Below, one piece after another: positions 52,141 through 62,347 of a stretch of 64,000 bases of DNA. Under the pieces are notes generated by a model, which was given only the letters and a program-made list of their open reading frames with translations, ran no database searches and was not told the DNA's origin. The stretch is taken from contig JAQGDQ010002388.1 in NCBI GenBank assembly GCA_030141605.1, positions 64,001-128,000 on the forward strand, in the 5' to 3' direction. Position numbers and translations under genes: made by a program. How positions within the stretch are numbered: the stretch's first letter is position 1; every line of letters starts with the position of its first letter. Source of the stretch: Tubiluchus corallicola. Its lineage: Eukaryota; Priapulida; Priapulimorpha; Priapulimorphida; Tubiluchidae.

Positions 52141-53982
52141 ATGGCTCAACAACATGACTTTCTAAAGAACACGCATAGCGAGAATATTTTTGACACGAAT
52201 TATCTTTATGCGCGTTATCCGGCTTCTTTTATTGTCAAGCGATTAATAAAAGAGAATTTTTATCCGAATTTACGGAGATATTTTTTAGCGTTACTGTGCA
52301 TGGTTTTTGTTGCGGCGGCGACGGCGCTAAGCGCTTGGATTATGAAAGATGTTGTCAATGAGGTTTTTATCAACCGTAATGAGCAAATGCTTATTTACAT
52401 TTCTATATTTATTTTAGTGATTTATGTTGTAAAGGGGTTTTCCATTTATGGCCAGGCTGTGATGCTGGGATACATTGGTAATGATATTATTGCGTCGATG
52501 AGAAAACGTCTTTATAAGCACCTTCTACGTCAAGATATTGCGTTTTTCTCAGAATATGCTTCCGGTAATATCATTGGCCGTTTTGCTCAGGACATTATTA
52601 TGCTGCGTGGAACCTTTACGATTCTTATCGTGAATGTTGGCCGAGATGTTTTATCAGCTATCGGTCTTATTACCGTTATGGTTATTCAGGATCCTTTTTT
52701 AGCTTTTATTGCTTTAATTTTCATGCCGCTTATTCTTTTAGGGGTTCGAAAAATTTTAAAGAGAATCAAGAATCTTCTTAATACAAGCGCTTCTATTGAG
52801 GTTGGTTTGATTTCCTTATTGCAGGAGACTACACTTGGAATTCAAACGATAAAATCTTATAATATGGAATCTCTTTTAACTCAAAAAATGTCTTATACGA
52901 TTAATGAGGCTCGGGATCGTATTAATAAAATCACGGTATTGAGTGAGACGACAAGCCCTTTAATGGAGACAATTGGTGGTTTCGCGATTGCCGGTGTTGT
53001 TCTTTATGGAGGTTTAACGGTTATTTCCGGTCAGAATGATCCCGGCACTTTATTTTCTTTTATAACAGCGCTTATCATGGCGTATGATCCTTTGAAACGC
53101 CTGAGTAAATTCCGTGTTAACGCGGAGATGGGTTTGATGGCCACTCGACGTTTATTTGCTATTCTTGACTATGAACCCATTCAGAAGGATTCTCCTGATG
53201 CATATGATTTAGAGGTTTCCAAGGGAGAGATTGCCTTACAGAATGTTTCTTTTGCTTATGAGAAGAATAAATCGGCGCCTGTTTTAAAAAACTTTTCCCT
53301 GACGATTCCGGCGGGCAAGGTGACAGCTCTTGTCGGCCCGTCTGGAGGTGGAAAGTCGACGGTCTTCAGTTTAATTGAGCGTTTTTATGATTGTGAGAAA
53401 GGTCAAGTTCTTATTGATGGTCATGATACGATGAAAACGACGTTACATTCTTTGCGCGCGCATATTTCTTTTGTCAGCCAGAATACATTTTTATTTCAGG
53501 GAAGTGTTCTTGAAAACATTCTTTATGGTTTTCCTGAAGCGACAGAGGAGGAGGCACAGCAGGCGGCTAAGGATGCTTTTGCGCATGATTTTATTATGCA
53601 GATGCCCAATGGCTATAAAACGGTTATCGAGGAGATGGGCAATGATCTTTCCGGCGGCCAAAAGCAGCGTTTATCGATTGCCAGGGCGATTTTAAAGAAT
53701 GCGCCTATATTGCTTTTGGATGAGGCGACTTCTGCGTTGGATACAGAGACAGAGAATAAAATTCAGCAAGCGCTTCATCGGCTTCAGAAAGGAAAAACGA
53801 CGCTTGTTATTGCGCATCGTCTTTCCACAATTATCAACGCGGATATTATTCATGTTATCAACCAGGGGAAAATTTCTGAATCGGGCACACACCAACAATT
53901 GCTTGACAGGAGAGGATTTTACGCACATCTTTACAATCTCCAGTTTGCGAAGCAATCATCGCCGGAAGACTCTTTATGTTAA
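52141..53982 (+). CDS. msbA: Lipid A/phospholipid flippase-type ABC transporter (MsbA family)
   Basis: This 613-residue half-transporter has six membrane helices (about 40-330) and a nucleotide-binding domain. Walker A G-P-S-G-G-G-K-S-T lies near residue 400, signature L-S-G-G-Q-K-Q-R near 505 and Walker B I-L-L-L-D-E-A-T-S-A-L-D. It probably flips core-lipid A or another lipid across the inner membrane. The ATG at 52141 is preferred: AAAGG lies 10 bases before it, and the upstream TTG at 52132 overlaps the SDR remnant. A terminator follows. Confidence 0.88.
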   Translation: MAQQHDFLKNTHSENIFDTNYLYARYPASFIVKRLIKENFYPNLRRYFLALLCMVFVAAATALSAWIMKDVVNEVFINRNEQMLIYISIFILVIYVVKGFSIYGQAVMLGYIGNDIIASMRKRLYKHLLRQDIAFFSEYASGNIIGRFAQDIIMLRGTFTILIVNVGRDVLSAIGLITVMVIQDPFLAFIALIFMPLILLGVRKILKRIKNLLNTSASIEVGLISLLQETTLGIQTIKSYNMESLLTQKMSYTINEARDRINKITVLSETTSPLMETIGGFAIAGVVLYGGLTVISGQNDPGTLFSFITALIMAYDPLKRLSKFRVNAEMGLMATRRLFAILDYEPIQKDSPDAYDLEVSKGEIALQNVSFAYEKNKSAPVLKNFSLTIPAGKVTALVGPSGGGKSTVFSLIERFYDCEKGQVLIDGHDTMKTTLHSLRAHISFVSQNTFLFQGSVLENILYGFPEATEEEAQQAAKDAFAHDFIMQMPNGYKTVIEEMGNDLSGGQKQRLSIARAILKNAPILLLDEATSALDTETENKIQQALHRLQKGKTTLVIAHRLSTIINADIIHVINQGKISESGTHQQLLDRRGFYAHLYNLQFAKQSSPEDSLC

Positions 53983-53995
53983 AGGCTAATATTTT

Positions 53996-54029
53996 CAACT
54001 CTTTCATATAAAAGAGTTGTTAATTTTTA
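53996..54029 (+). terminator. Rho-independent terminator after msbA
   Basis: A 9-bp stem CAACTCTTT / AAAGAGTTG with a 6-base loop is followed by a T-rich tract (TTAATTTTTAT). It lies 14 bases after the msbA stop. Confidence 0.85.
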
Positions 54030-54035
54030 TAATTA

Positions 54036-54059
54036 AGGGTTTTTATTTTTATAAACCCT
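54036..54059. other. Second AT-rich hairpin after msbA
   Basis: A 7-bp stem AGGGTTT / AAACCCT with a 10-base loop follows the msbA terminator. It has no long T-run after it; it may back up termination or belong to the pepA leader. Confidence 0.5.
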
Positions 54060-54151
54060 GTTTATAGTTAAGACAGGCAAAATAAACAGTTATCCTTGCT
54101 GTAGAAGTTACGGCTATGGGCTATCCTGTTAGAGAATCGGAGCATTTCGCT

Positions 54152-55630
54152 ATGAAAATTAATTTTTCTTCTTTTTCCTTACCTCAATCTGGTGTTCTTG
54201 TTTTGTTATCAACGAAAGAAGAGCTTTTATTACCTTATGGGCGTGAAATTGATCAGAATCATAAAGGTGTTTTACATAAGGCTTTGGATGCTTTGGACTT
54301 TCAAGGGGGGTATAAGAAGGTCGCCGATATCGCGGCGCCTTTTTCTTCGGTGAAGCGTGTTTTGGTTGTTGGTCTTGGTTCTCATAAAGAGCTTAATTCT
54401 TTAAAGATTCAGAAAATTGGTGCTTTTTTATGGTCTCTTTTATGTAAAGAGAAAGATGTGACAGTGATAGCGGATTCTGCTGCTCTTAACGAGGATATTT
54501 TCGCGGCTCATTTAGCGTATGGTTTTATGCTGAGGAGCTGGGCGTTTAACAAATATAAGACTTCTAAGGGCGATTCGTCTTCCTCTCTTTCTTCTGCAAC
54601 CTTTTCCTGTTGCTGCTCGGACGCGGCTGCGTCTTTATTTTCTCGTTACGAATCGGTTTGTGAGGGCGTTTTTCTGAGTCGTTATCTTGTAAGTGAGCCA
54701 GGGAATGCCGTATATCCGAAGATCTTTACGGAAGAGGTTGAAAAGCTTCGCGCTCAGGGTTTATCCGTTGATATTTTAGACAGCAACGATTTATCAAGAA
54801 TTGGTGCTCATTTGTTGCTTTCTGTTGGTCAGGGGAGTTCTCATCCTCCTTATCTTGCTGTTATGCGTTGGAATGGCGCTTCTGTTGATGAGCCTCCTAT
54901 TGCGTTTGTAGGGAAAGGGCTTACTTTTGACAGCGGTGGTATTTGCCTTAAGCCTCGTATTGGGATGGGTGATATGAAGTTTGACATGGCAGGCGCTGCG
55001 GTTGTTACAGGCTTGATGAAAAGCTTAGCCAGCCGCAAAGCTGCTGTCAATGCGGTTGCTATTGTTGCGTTAGCAGAAAATATGCCTTCCGGTCATGCGT
55101 CTCGCCCTGGGGATGTTGTTCATAGTCTTTCTGGTAAAACTGTAGAGATTGATAACACGGATGCGGAAGGGCGTCTTGTTTTAGCGGATGCTCTTTGTTA
55201 TCTTCAAAAAGAGTTCAACCCAAAGCTTATTATTGACTTGGCGACATTAACGGGTGCTGTTATTGTTGCGCTAGGCTCTAAGAGAGCGGGATTATTTTCA
55301 ACGGATGATACTCTTGCAGATCATCTTTTACAGGCGGGTAATGATGTAGGTGAGCCACTCTGGCGCCTTCCTGTCAGTGAGGAATATGACTGTGATATCC
55401 ATTCTGATATTGCTGATATTAAAAATACAGGAAAGCCGCATGGTGAGGCAGGAAGTATTGCAGCGGCTGTTTTCTTGAAGCAATTTATTGATGATGTGCC
55501 TTGGGCACATATTGATATTGCCGGCACGACCTGGTCTCGCAAGGGAACTGATTTTTCTGAAAAGGGAGCAACTGCTTTTGGCGTTCGTCTTCTTGATCAC
55601 TATGTTGAAAAATATTGTGAATCGCGTTAG
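54152..55630 (+). CDS. pepA: Leucyl aminopeptidase (M17)
   Basis: This 492-residue hexameric metallo-aminopeptidase removes N-terminal residues from peptides. Signature N-T-D-A-E-G-R-L near residue 345 and the metal/catalytic segment G-K-G-L-T-F-D-S-G-G near 265 are intact. The start at 54152 (M-K-I-N-F) fits the family and has CGGAG upstream; an ATG at 54116 would add twelve unconserved residues. It is followed by holC, as in many Alphaproteobacteria. Confidence 0.95.
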   Translation: MKINFSSFSLPQSGVLVLLSTKEELLLPYGREIDQNHKGVLHKALDALDFQGGYKKVADIAAPFSSVKRVLVVGLGSHKELNSLKIQKIGAFLWSLLCKEKDVTVIADSAALNEDIFAAHLAYGFMLRSWAFNKYKTSKGDSSSSLSSATFSCCCSDAAASLFSRYESVCEGVFLSRYLVSEPGNAVYPKIFTEEVEKLRAQGLSVDILDSNDLSRIGAHLLLSVGQGSSHPPYLAVMRWNGASVDEPPIAFVGKGLTFDSGGICLKPRIGMGDMKFDMAGAAVVTGLMKSLASRKAAVNAVAIVALAENMPSGHASRPGDVVHSLSGKTVEIDNTDAEGRLVLADALCYLQKEFNPKLIIDLATLTGAVIVALGSKRAGLFSTDDTLADHLLQAGNDVGEPLWRLPVSEEYDCDIHSDIADIKNTGKPHGEAGSIAAAVFLKQFIDDVPWAHIDIAGTTWSRKGTDFSEKGATAFGVRLLDHYVEKYCESR

Positions 55631-55677
55631 GAGTAGAAGGTAATTCTGTTCATGGCTCTAAAAGGTGTAAAGGTATA

Positions 55678-56163
55678 ATGGCGGAGGCGAACTTTTACGA
55701 ACTGGAGTATTTTCCTGTTGAGAAAGCCCTTTTCATGCTTGTTAAAAAAACATGGTCAATTCGGAAAAGGGCTGTTATTGTTTCGCCTATTGCCCAACGT
55801 ATTGATTTTTTAAATACATTCTTGTGGACGTGTGAGCCGGATAGTTTTATTCCTCATAGTGCTACTCGGGATGAGTATATAAAAGAGCATTCTTTTTGGT
55901 TGACCACCCAGGAGGAAAATCCGAATTTTGCGGACTTTTTATTTCTTATTGATGGAGCTCATGTGGCGGATTTTTCTTTATGGGAGCGAAGTTTCTGTTT
56001 ATTTGATAGTGGAGATTTGTCTCTTCTTTCGATAGCGCGAGAGCAATGGAAACAGGGTCGTTCTCAAAATGTTTCTCTGTTATATTGGAAGAAGGATTCC
56101 CGTAATCGATGGGTGAAAAAACAGAGTTACCAACCGCCGTCTGACAGTAGCTCTAATTCATGA
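55678..56163 (+). CDS. holC: DNA polymerase III chi subunit
   Basis: This 161-residue clamp-loader accessory protein links the polymerase to SSB. The N-terminal F-Y-E-L-E segment and W-T-C-E-P-D-S-F-I-P-H near residue 56 are family features. AAAGG precedes the ATG. It lies between pepA and parE. Confidence 0.9.
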   Translation: MAEANFYELEYFPVEKALFMLVKKTWSIRKRAVIVSPIAQRIDFLNTFLWTCEPDSFIPHSATRDEYIKEHSFWLTTQEENPNFADFLFLIDGAHVADFSLWERSFCLFDSGDLSLLSIAREQWKQGRSQNVSLLYWKKDSRNRWVKKQSYQPPSDSSSNS

Positions 56164-56164
56164 A

Positions 56165-56196
56165 TTTATTGTATGAGTAATTTATTGTATGAGTAA
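56165..56196 (+). repeat. Perfect 16-bp tandem duplication across the parE start codon
   Basis: The unit TTTATTGTATGAGTAA occurs twice in direct succession (56165-56180, 56181-56196). Each copy holds an ATG. The first (56173) opens a seven-codon frame that ends in TAA inside the second copy, overlapping the true parE start at 56189. Confidence 0.95.
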
Positions 56197-58231
56197 TCTT
56201 TTTGACAATTTGCCTTCAGATAAAAAAAAGCCCCCTTCTCTTTTTTCGAACGAAAAGAAGAAGGGCGCTAAGAGTGTTGAGGATCGTGCGAATGGTTATA
56301 CAGCGAGCGATATTCAAATTCTGGAAGGTCTGGAACCTGTTCGGCATCGCCCTGGCATGTATATTGGGGGAACGGATATTCAAGCTTTACATCATCTTGT
56401 TGCGGAAATTCTTGATAATGCCATGGATGAAGTTGTTTCTGGCTATGCGAGTCGTATTGATGTTGAGATTTTAGAGGATGGTAGTATTTTAATTCAGGAT
56501 AATGGTCGGGGTATTCCTGTGGATCCTCATCCTAAGTTTCCTGATAAGTCTGCCTTGGAAATTATTCTTACAACTTTGCATGCGGGCGGTAAGTTTGATA
56601 ATAAGAGTTATGCGATGTCAGGAGGCCTTCATGGTGTTGGTGCTTCTGTTGTAAATGCTCTTTCTTCTCGTTTTTTTGTGGAGGTTGCTCGAGAGCAGAC
56701 TCTTTGGCAGCAGGAATATAAGCGTGGAGAGCCTCTTGCGCCTTTGAAAAACTGTGGCACTATTCGCAATCGTCGTGGAACCAAGATTATTTTCTTTCCT
56801 GATTCGGAAATTTTTGGCTCTAATGTCTGTTTTGATCCGCAGCGTATTTTTGAGATGGCGCGTTCTCGAGCGTATTTGTTCAAGGGCGTGAAAATTCATT
56901 GGGATTGTTCTTCTTTTGCAAGTGAGGAGTCTTCTTTCCCTTTAAAGGAAATTTTATATTTTCCCAAAGGGCTAGAAGACTGTCTGATGCATCATATTAA
57001 TGGTCGTCCGATTATTGGAGGTCGATCATTTTGTGGTTCTGTTGTATTGCCCAATAGCGAAGGGCGTGTGGAATGGGCGATTGCCTGGCTTGAGAGTGAG
57101 GAGCCTCTTTTGCAGAGCTATTGCAATACGATCCCGACAGTTTTTGGCGGTACCCATGAGACGGGATTACGCAATGTGCTGCAGAAAGGGATTCGTGCCT
57201 ATGGTGATTTAATAAAGAATCGCCATGCGGCTAAGATCACGGCGGAAGATATGTTATCGGGCGCTTACGCTTTTTTATCTTTATTCATTCACGATCCTTT
57301 ATTTCAGGGTCAGACAAAGGAGCGTCTTTCCACGCCCTTTGCGTCCCGATTAGTTGAGAATGCGTTACGGGATCATTTTGATCATTGGTTGACTCATGCG
57401 CCGGAGTCGACGAATAGTTTGTTTGATTTTGTTTTAACAAAGGCGGAGGCCCGTTTGCGCCGCCGGCAGGAAAAACAGACTTCTCGCCAATCTGCGACGC
57501 GCCGTTTACGCCTTCCTGGAAAGCTGACGGATTGTTCTCGTACTCTTGCCAGTGGAACGGAGATTTTTCTTGTAGAGGGAGATTCTGCTGGAGGATCTGC
57601 CAAGCAGGCGCGCGATCGTAAAACTCAGGCGATTCTTCCTTTGCGGGGTAAAATTTTGAATGTTGCCAGCGCGTCTGAAGAAAAGATTATGCAAAACAAT
57701 GAGATCCGTGATCTTATAGAAGCGTTGGGATGTGGAACAAAGGCTAGCTACACACATTCTCAGCTTCGTTATGAGCGTGTGATTATCATGACGGACGCGG
57801 ATGTTGACGGTGCGCATATTGCGTCTTTGCTTATGACATTTTTCTTCCAGCATATGCCCGAGCTAGTTCAGAGAGGAGCGTTATATTTAGCGATGCCTCC
57901 TCTTTATCGCTTAAGTTATGGCAGCATGGTTTTTTATGCACGGGATGATGCGCATCGGGATGAGCTTTTAAGAACTGTTTTTACGAAAAAGAAAGCGATT
58001 GATATTAGTCGTTTTAAGGGGCTTGGAGAGATGCCTCCCGCGCAGTTGCGAGACACGACGATGTCTCCTGAGAATCGGACATTACTGCGTGTTTATCTTC
58101 CTCCTCAGAGTGATGAGTATAAATTTAAGGATGTTGCGCAGCTTGTTGAAACTTTGATGGGGAAAAAGCCGGAGAAACGTTTTAACTGGATACAGGAAAA
58201 TGCGTCTTTTGCAAAAAATATTGATATTTGA
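56189..58231 (+). CDS. parE: DNA topoisomerase IV subunit B
   Basis: This 680-residue type II topoisomerase ATPase subunit has a GHKL ATPase fold with E-I-L-D-N-A-M-D-E near residue 75 and the G-G-L-H-G-V-G-A-S ATP lid near 150. The Toprim motif E-G-D-S-A-G-G-S-A is near 460 and the second acidic cluster D-A-D-V-D-G-A-H is near 535. ParE is preferred to GyrB because of its length, its start style and the Q-N-N-E-I segment. The ATG at 56189 lies in the second copy of a 16-bp duplication, and no clear ribosome site precedes it. Confidence 0.93.
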   Translation: MSNLFDNLPSDKKKPPSLFSNEKKKGAKSVEDRANGYTASDIQILEGLEPVRHRPGMYIGGTDIQALHHLVAEILDNAMDEVVSGYASRIDVEILEDGSILIQDNGRGIPVDPHPKFPDKSALEIILTTLHAGGKFDNKSYAMSGGLHGVGASVVNALSSRFFVEVAREQTLWQQEYKRGEPLAPLKNCGTIRNRRGTKIIFFPDSEIFGSNVCFDPQRIFEMARSRAYLFKGVKIHWDCSSFASEESSFPLKEILYFPKGLEDCLMHHINGRPIIGGRSFCGSVVLPNSEGRVEWAIAWLESEEPLLQSYCNTIPTVFGGTHETGLRNVLQKGIRAYGDLIKNRHAAKITAEDMLSGAYAFLSLFIHDPLFQGQTKERLSTPFASRLVENALRDHFDHWLTHAPESTNSLFDFVLTKAEARLRRRQEKQTSRQSATRRLRLPGKLTDCSRTLASGTEIFLVEGDSAGGSAKQARDRKTQAILPLRGKILNVASASEEKIMQNNEIRDLIEALGCGTKASYTHSQLRYERVIIMTDADVDGAHIASLLMTFFFQHMPELVQRGALYLAMPPLYRLSYGSMVFYARDDAHRDELLRTVFTKKKAIDISRFKGLGEMPPAQLRDTTMSPENRTLLRVYLPPQSDEYKFKDVAQLVETLMGKKPEKRFNWIQENASFAKNIDI

Positions 58232-58293
58232 TATTTTGTAAATATGCACAACAATATTGCACTCATTTGAAAGAAAGAGTAAACTATTTTCCA

Positions 58294-58346
58294 CTTTACC
58301 GATAAAAAAAATTGTATTGAAATTCCGGTAAAGAGAATATGATAAT
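58294..58346 (+). promoter_or_regulatory. Promoter and overlapping dyad upstream of the ilv operon
   Basis: A -35-like TTGAAA (58317-58322), 18-base spacer and GATAAT (58341-58346) form a plausible promoter. A perfect 8-bp inverted repeat, CTTTACCG (58294-58301) and CGGTAAAG (58326-58333), overlaps it, with its right arm in the spacer. This is an operator candidate or a DNA-level hairpin; no leader peptide rich in branched-chain codons was seen. Confidence 0.45.
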
Positions 58347-58405
58347 AAGGTGATTTCTTTTGCCTTAAGTGATGGGGTGCTAAGAATGGAGATAAGGAAA
58401 AAAAT

Positions 58406-60190
58406 ATGATACAGCCGGAGCACGATTATCAGACTAGTTATACGGGTGCTGAGATTTTATTGAAAGCCTTGGAAGATCAAGGTGTCAATGTTGTTTTTGG
58501 TTATCCTGGAGGTGTTCTTCTCTCTCTTTATGATACGTTTTACAAGCAGGATCGTATTAGGCATATTCTTCCACGTGCTGAGGCTGGTGCTGTTCATGCT
58601 GCTGAGGGGTATGCACGCTCTACAGGTAAGGTTGGTGTCGCTATTGCCACGTCGGGTCCTGGTGCGACCAATACAATTACAGGGATTACCGATGCGATGA
58701 TGGATAGTATTCCTCTTGTTTGCATTACAGGCCAGGTTCCTTTAAGTATGATTGGCAATGACGCTTTTCAGGAAGCGGATACGACGGGAATCACGCGTTC
58801 TTGTACAAAACATAATTATCTTATTCGTGATATTAATGATCTTTCCCGTTGTATTCACGAGGCCTTTTATATCGCGAAGAATGGGCGCCCTGGTCCTGTT
58901 GTGATTGATCTTCCTAAGGATATCACCACGGCAGTAGGATATTATACGGGCCCTGACAAGATTTGGCATAAAAGTTATCGCCCAAAAACACGTCCTCATC
59001 GTATAGAGATTGAAAAAGCGATTCATATGATCGAGGCTGCCAGAAAGCCTGTGATTTACGCTGGTGGTGGTATTATCAACTCGGGTCAGGCTGCGGCGGA
59101 ATCTTTTGCTCATTTTGTTGATATGACAAATATTCCTTGTACGTTAACGCTTATGGGTTTGGGGGCTTTACCCTCTTCTCATCCTAATTTTCTTGGGATG
59201 CTTGGGATGCATGGCACGTACGAGTCCAACATGGCGATGTACAACAGTGATTTAATGATTTGTATTGGTGCTCGTTTTGATGATAGAGTTACAGGGAATC
59301 TTGATGGGTTTTCGCCTTATTCGAAGAAGATTCATATTGATATTGATGGCTCGTCTATCAATAAGAATGTAATGGTTGATTTGGCGATTATTGGGGATGC
59401 TGGTTTTACTTTAAAGATGTTGTTGGACGGTTTAAAGCAGCATCAGAATATGTATTCTCTTCCTGATCTCAAGCCATGGTGGGAGGAAATCAATCAATGG
59501 CGTTCTGTGAATTGTTTGAAAGTTCCAGAAAGTCGTGAGGTTTGCAAGCCGCAGTATGTTTTAAAAACGCTTGATTCGATCGTGTCTGATTTTTCTCCTA
59601 TTATTGCGACTGATGTTGGTCAGCATCAGATGTGGAGTGCGCAATATCTTAGCTTCAAGACGATTCGCCATTGGCTGACGTCTGGAGGGCTTGGAACGAT
59701 GGGCTATGGTATTCCCGCGGCGATTGGTGCGCAGGTTGCTCACCCTGACAAGCTTGTTGTTGCAATTTCCGGTGATGGTTCTTTTCAGATGAATATTCAG
59801 GAACTTGGGACGATTCAGGCGTATGAACTTCCGGTTAAGATTGTGATTTTGAACAATGGTTGTTTAGGGATGGTTCGGCAGTGGCAGGAGCTTTTTTTCC
59901 AAGAACATTATTCAGAGAGTCTTTTTACGAAGAGACCCGATTTTATTACGCTTGCGCGTGCGTATGATATTACGGCATCTCGTGTGACTGATCCGAAGGA
60001 TTTGGAAGGGGCGTTAAGAGAGATGATAGAGACCAAAGGACCTTATCTTCTGGATGTTCAGACTGATCCTTTTGAGAATGTTTTTCCGATGATCCCTGCT
60101 GGTGCGGCTCATGATGAGATTTATCTCAGGAAGGAGGATTTCGGAGAGAAACCTGACGTTAATCGTAAGAATGGAGGGAGCTTGGCGTAA
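58406..60190 (+). CDS. ilvB: Acetolactate synthase, large subunit
   Basis: This 594-residue TPP enzyme makes acetolactate and acetohydroxybutyrate, the first step of Val/Ile/Leu synthesis. The N-terminal V-F-G-Y-P-G-G, catalytic Glu in R-A-E-A-G-A-V-H near 60, FAD-binding central domain with G-A-R-F-D-D-R-V-T-G and TPP motif G-D-G-S-F-Q-M-N near 455 are all present. AAGGAAA precedes the ATG. It is followed by ilvN and ilvC. Confidence 0.96.
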   Translation: MIQPEHDYQTSYTGAEILLKALEDQGVNVVFGYPGGVLLSLYDTFYKQDRIRHILPRAEAGAVHAAEGYARSTGKVGVAIATSGPGATNTITGITDAMMDSIPLVCITGQVPLSMIGNDAFQEADTTGITRSCTKHNYLIRDINDLSRCIHEAFYIAKNGRPGPVVIDLPKDITTAVGYYTGPDKIWHKSYRPKTRPHRIEIEKAIHMIEAARKPVIYAGGGIINSGQAAAESFAHFVDMTNIPCTLTLMGLGALPSSHPNFLGMLGMHGTYESNMAMYNSDLMICIGARFDDRVTGNLDGFSPYSKKIHIDIDGSSINKNVMVDLAIIGDAGFTLKMLLDGLKQHQNMYSLPDLKPWWEEINQWRSVNCLKVPESREVCKPQYVLKTLDSIVSDFSPIIATDVGQHQMWSAQYLSFKTIRHWLTSGGLGTMGYGIPAAIGAQVAHPDKLVVAISGDGSFQMNIQELGTIQAYELPVKIVILNNGCLGMVRQWQELFFQEHYSESLFTKRPDFITLARAYDITASRVTDPKDLEGALREMIETKGPYLLDVQTDPFENVFPMIPAGAAHDEIYLRKEDFGEKPDVNRKNGGSLA

Positions 60191-60213
60191 TGCTGTAGCG
60201 GGAGTGTTCACTG

Positions 60214-60729
60214 ATGAAAAATCATAATAAAGAAATTCAAAAGCGTACGATTGCGATATTAGTTGAGAATGAGTCGGGAGTTTTGGCAAAAGTCATTGGA
60301 CTTTTTTCGGGTCGTGGCTATAATATTGAGAGTTTAACTGTTGCTGAGACGGATCATGGGAAGTCTCTTTCTCGTATTACTGTGGTGACTTCTGGTACGA
60401 GTATGGTTTTAGAGCAGATTAAGGCGCAGCTTGCGCGTCTTGTTCCTGTTTATCGTGTAACGGATTTAACGACAGAGGTTGACAGTGTTGAGCGTGAGCT
60501 TGCTTTAATCAAGGTTCGCGGACGTGGTGAGGAGCGTGTTGAAGCGTTGCGGATTGCGGATATTTTCAGGGCGCATGTTTTGGACAGTTCGGTTGAGTCG
60601 TTTGTTTTTGAGGTTGTTGGCAGTACAGAAAAGTTAAATGCTTTTATTGATCTTATGAAGCCTCTTGGTCTGGTGGATATTTCTAGGACAGGTGTTGTTG
60701 CGATTGCAAGGGGTGCTGATGGGCTATAG
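60214..60729 (+). CDS. ilvN: Acetolactate synthase, small regulatory subunit
   Basis: This 171-residue protein has an N-terminal ACT domain (about 8-85, with N-E-S-G-V-L-A and F-S-G-R-G-Y-N-I-E-S-L) that binds valine for feedback control. The C-terminal domain is the usual ALS-associated one. It follows ilvB by 23 bases with GGGAG upstream. ilvH is an equivalent name for the same role. Confidence 0.95.
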   Translation: MKNHNKEIQKRTIAILVENESGVLAKVIGLFSGRGYNIESLTVAETDHGKSLSRITVVTSGTSMVLEQIKAQLARLVPVYRVTDLTTEVDSVERELALIKVRGRGEERVEALRIADIFRAHVLDSSVESFVFEVVGSTEKLNAFIDLMKPLGLVDISRTGVVAIARGADGL

Positions 60730-60739
60730 AGTGTTATGA

Positions 60740-61810
<1,071 letters not shown>

Positions 61811-61870
61811 CGTTTTTGCAAGTAGCTTTAATCGTCTTGATAAAAGGGTTGAAAGAAATTCACAAAGCTG

Positions 61871-62337
61871 GTGGGACAAAGCATCTCTTCTTATCCTCTT
61901 ATCTCAGTTATGATTCCAAGTTATAACCGGATTCTTTTGTTAATAATGTGATAAAATATGTTGTTTGTCAGACATATATAAATTGGGAGCTGATTATTAT
62001 TGACGACATCTCTTCTGATGGCGCGCTTAATCAGCTTCCTTTTGATTTTTTTAAGAAGTTTTATACGATCTGTTTATTTCCTATGCAGTTTAAGAAAAGG
62101 TTTTGTTTTTTTCAAAAAGCCTGGCTAATTTACCATCAGAGTAATATCTCTTTAGGCGATTGTGTTCCTAATTATGTTACAAATCATCTTATTCGCTTAT
62201 ATTATCGCCTGCGTAAGACGGTTTTTTCTTTTTTTTTACTTTCTATTCTCTCTTATGGCTATTGGCAGCGCAAAAAAATAAATAGAATACCGCCTTTTTT
62301 TCTAAGGGCGAGCGGCTCCACACTTTATGGAAAATAA
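61871..62337 (+). pseudogene. Broken GT2 glycosyltransferase, paralogue of the next gene
   Basis: In one frame 61871-61930 reads into Y-P-L-I-S-V-M-I-P-S-Y-N-R, the start of a GT2 domain. The frame then shifts by a one-base loss near 61929, and the next frame continues with Q-T-Y-I-N-W-E-L-I-I-I-D-D-I-S-S-D. Both halves match residues of the intact GT2 encoded at 62348. After this the similarity stops: the D-x-D and acceptor region is missing, and a basic, Leu/Phe-rich tail runs to 62337. It is therefore a frameshifted and internally deleted copy. It may have arisen by tandem duplication and decay. Confidence 0.85.
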
Positions 62338-62347
62338 GAAGGTTATA

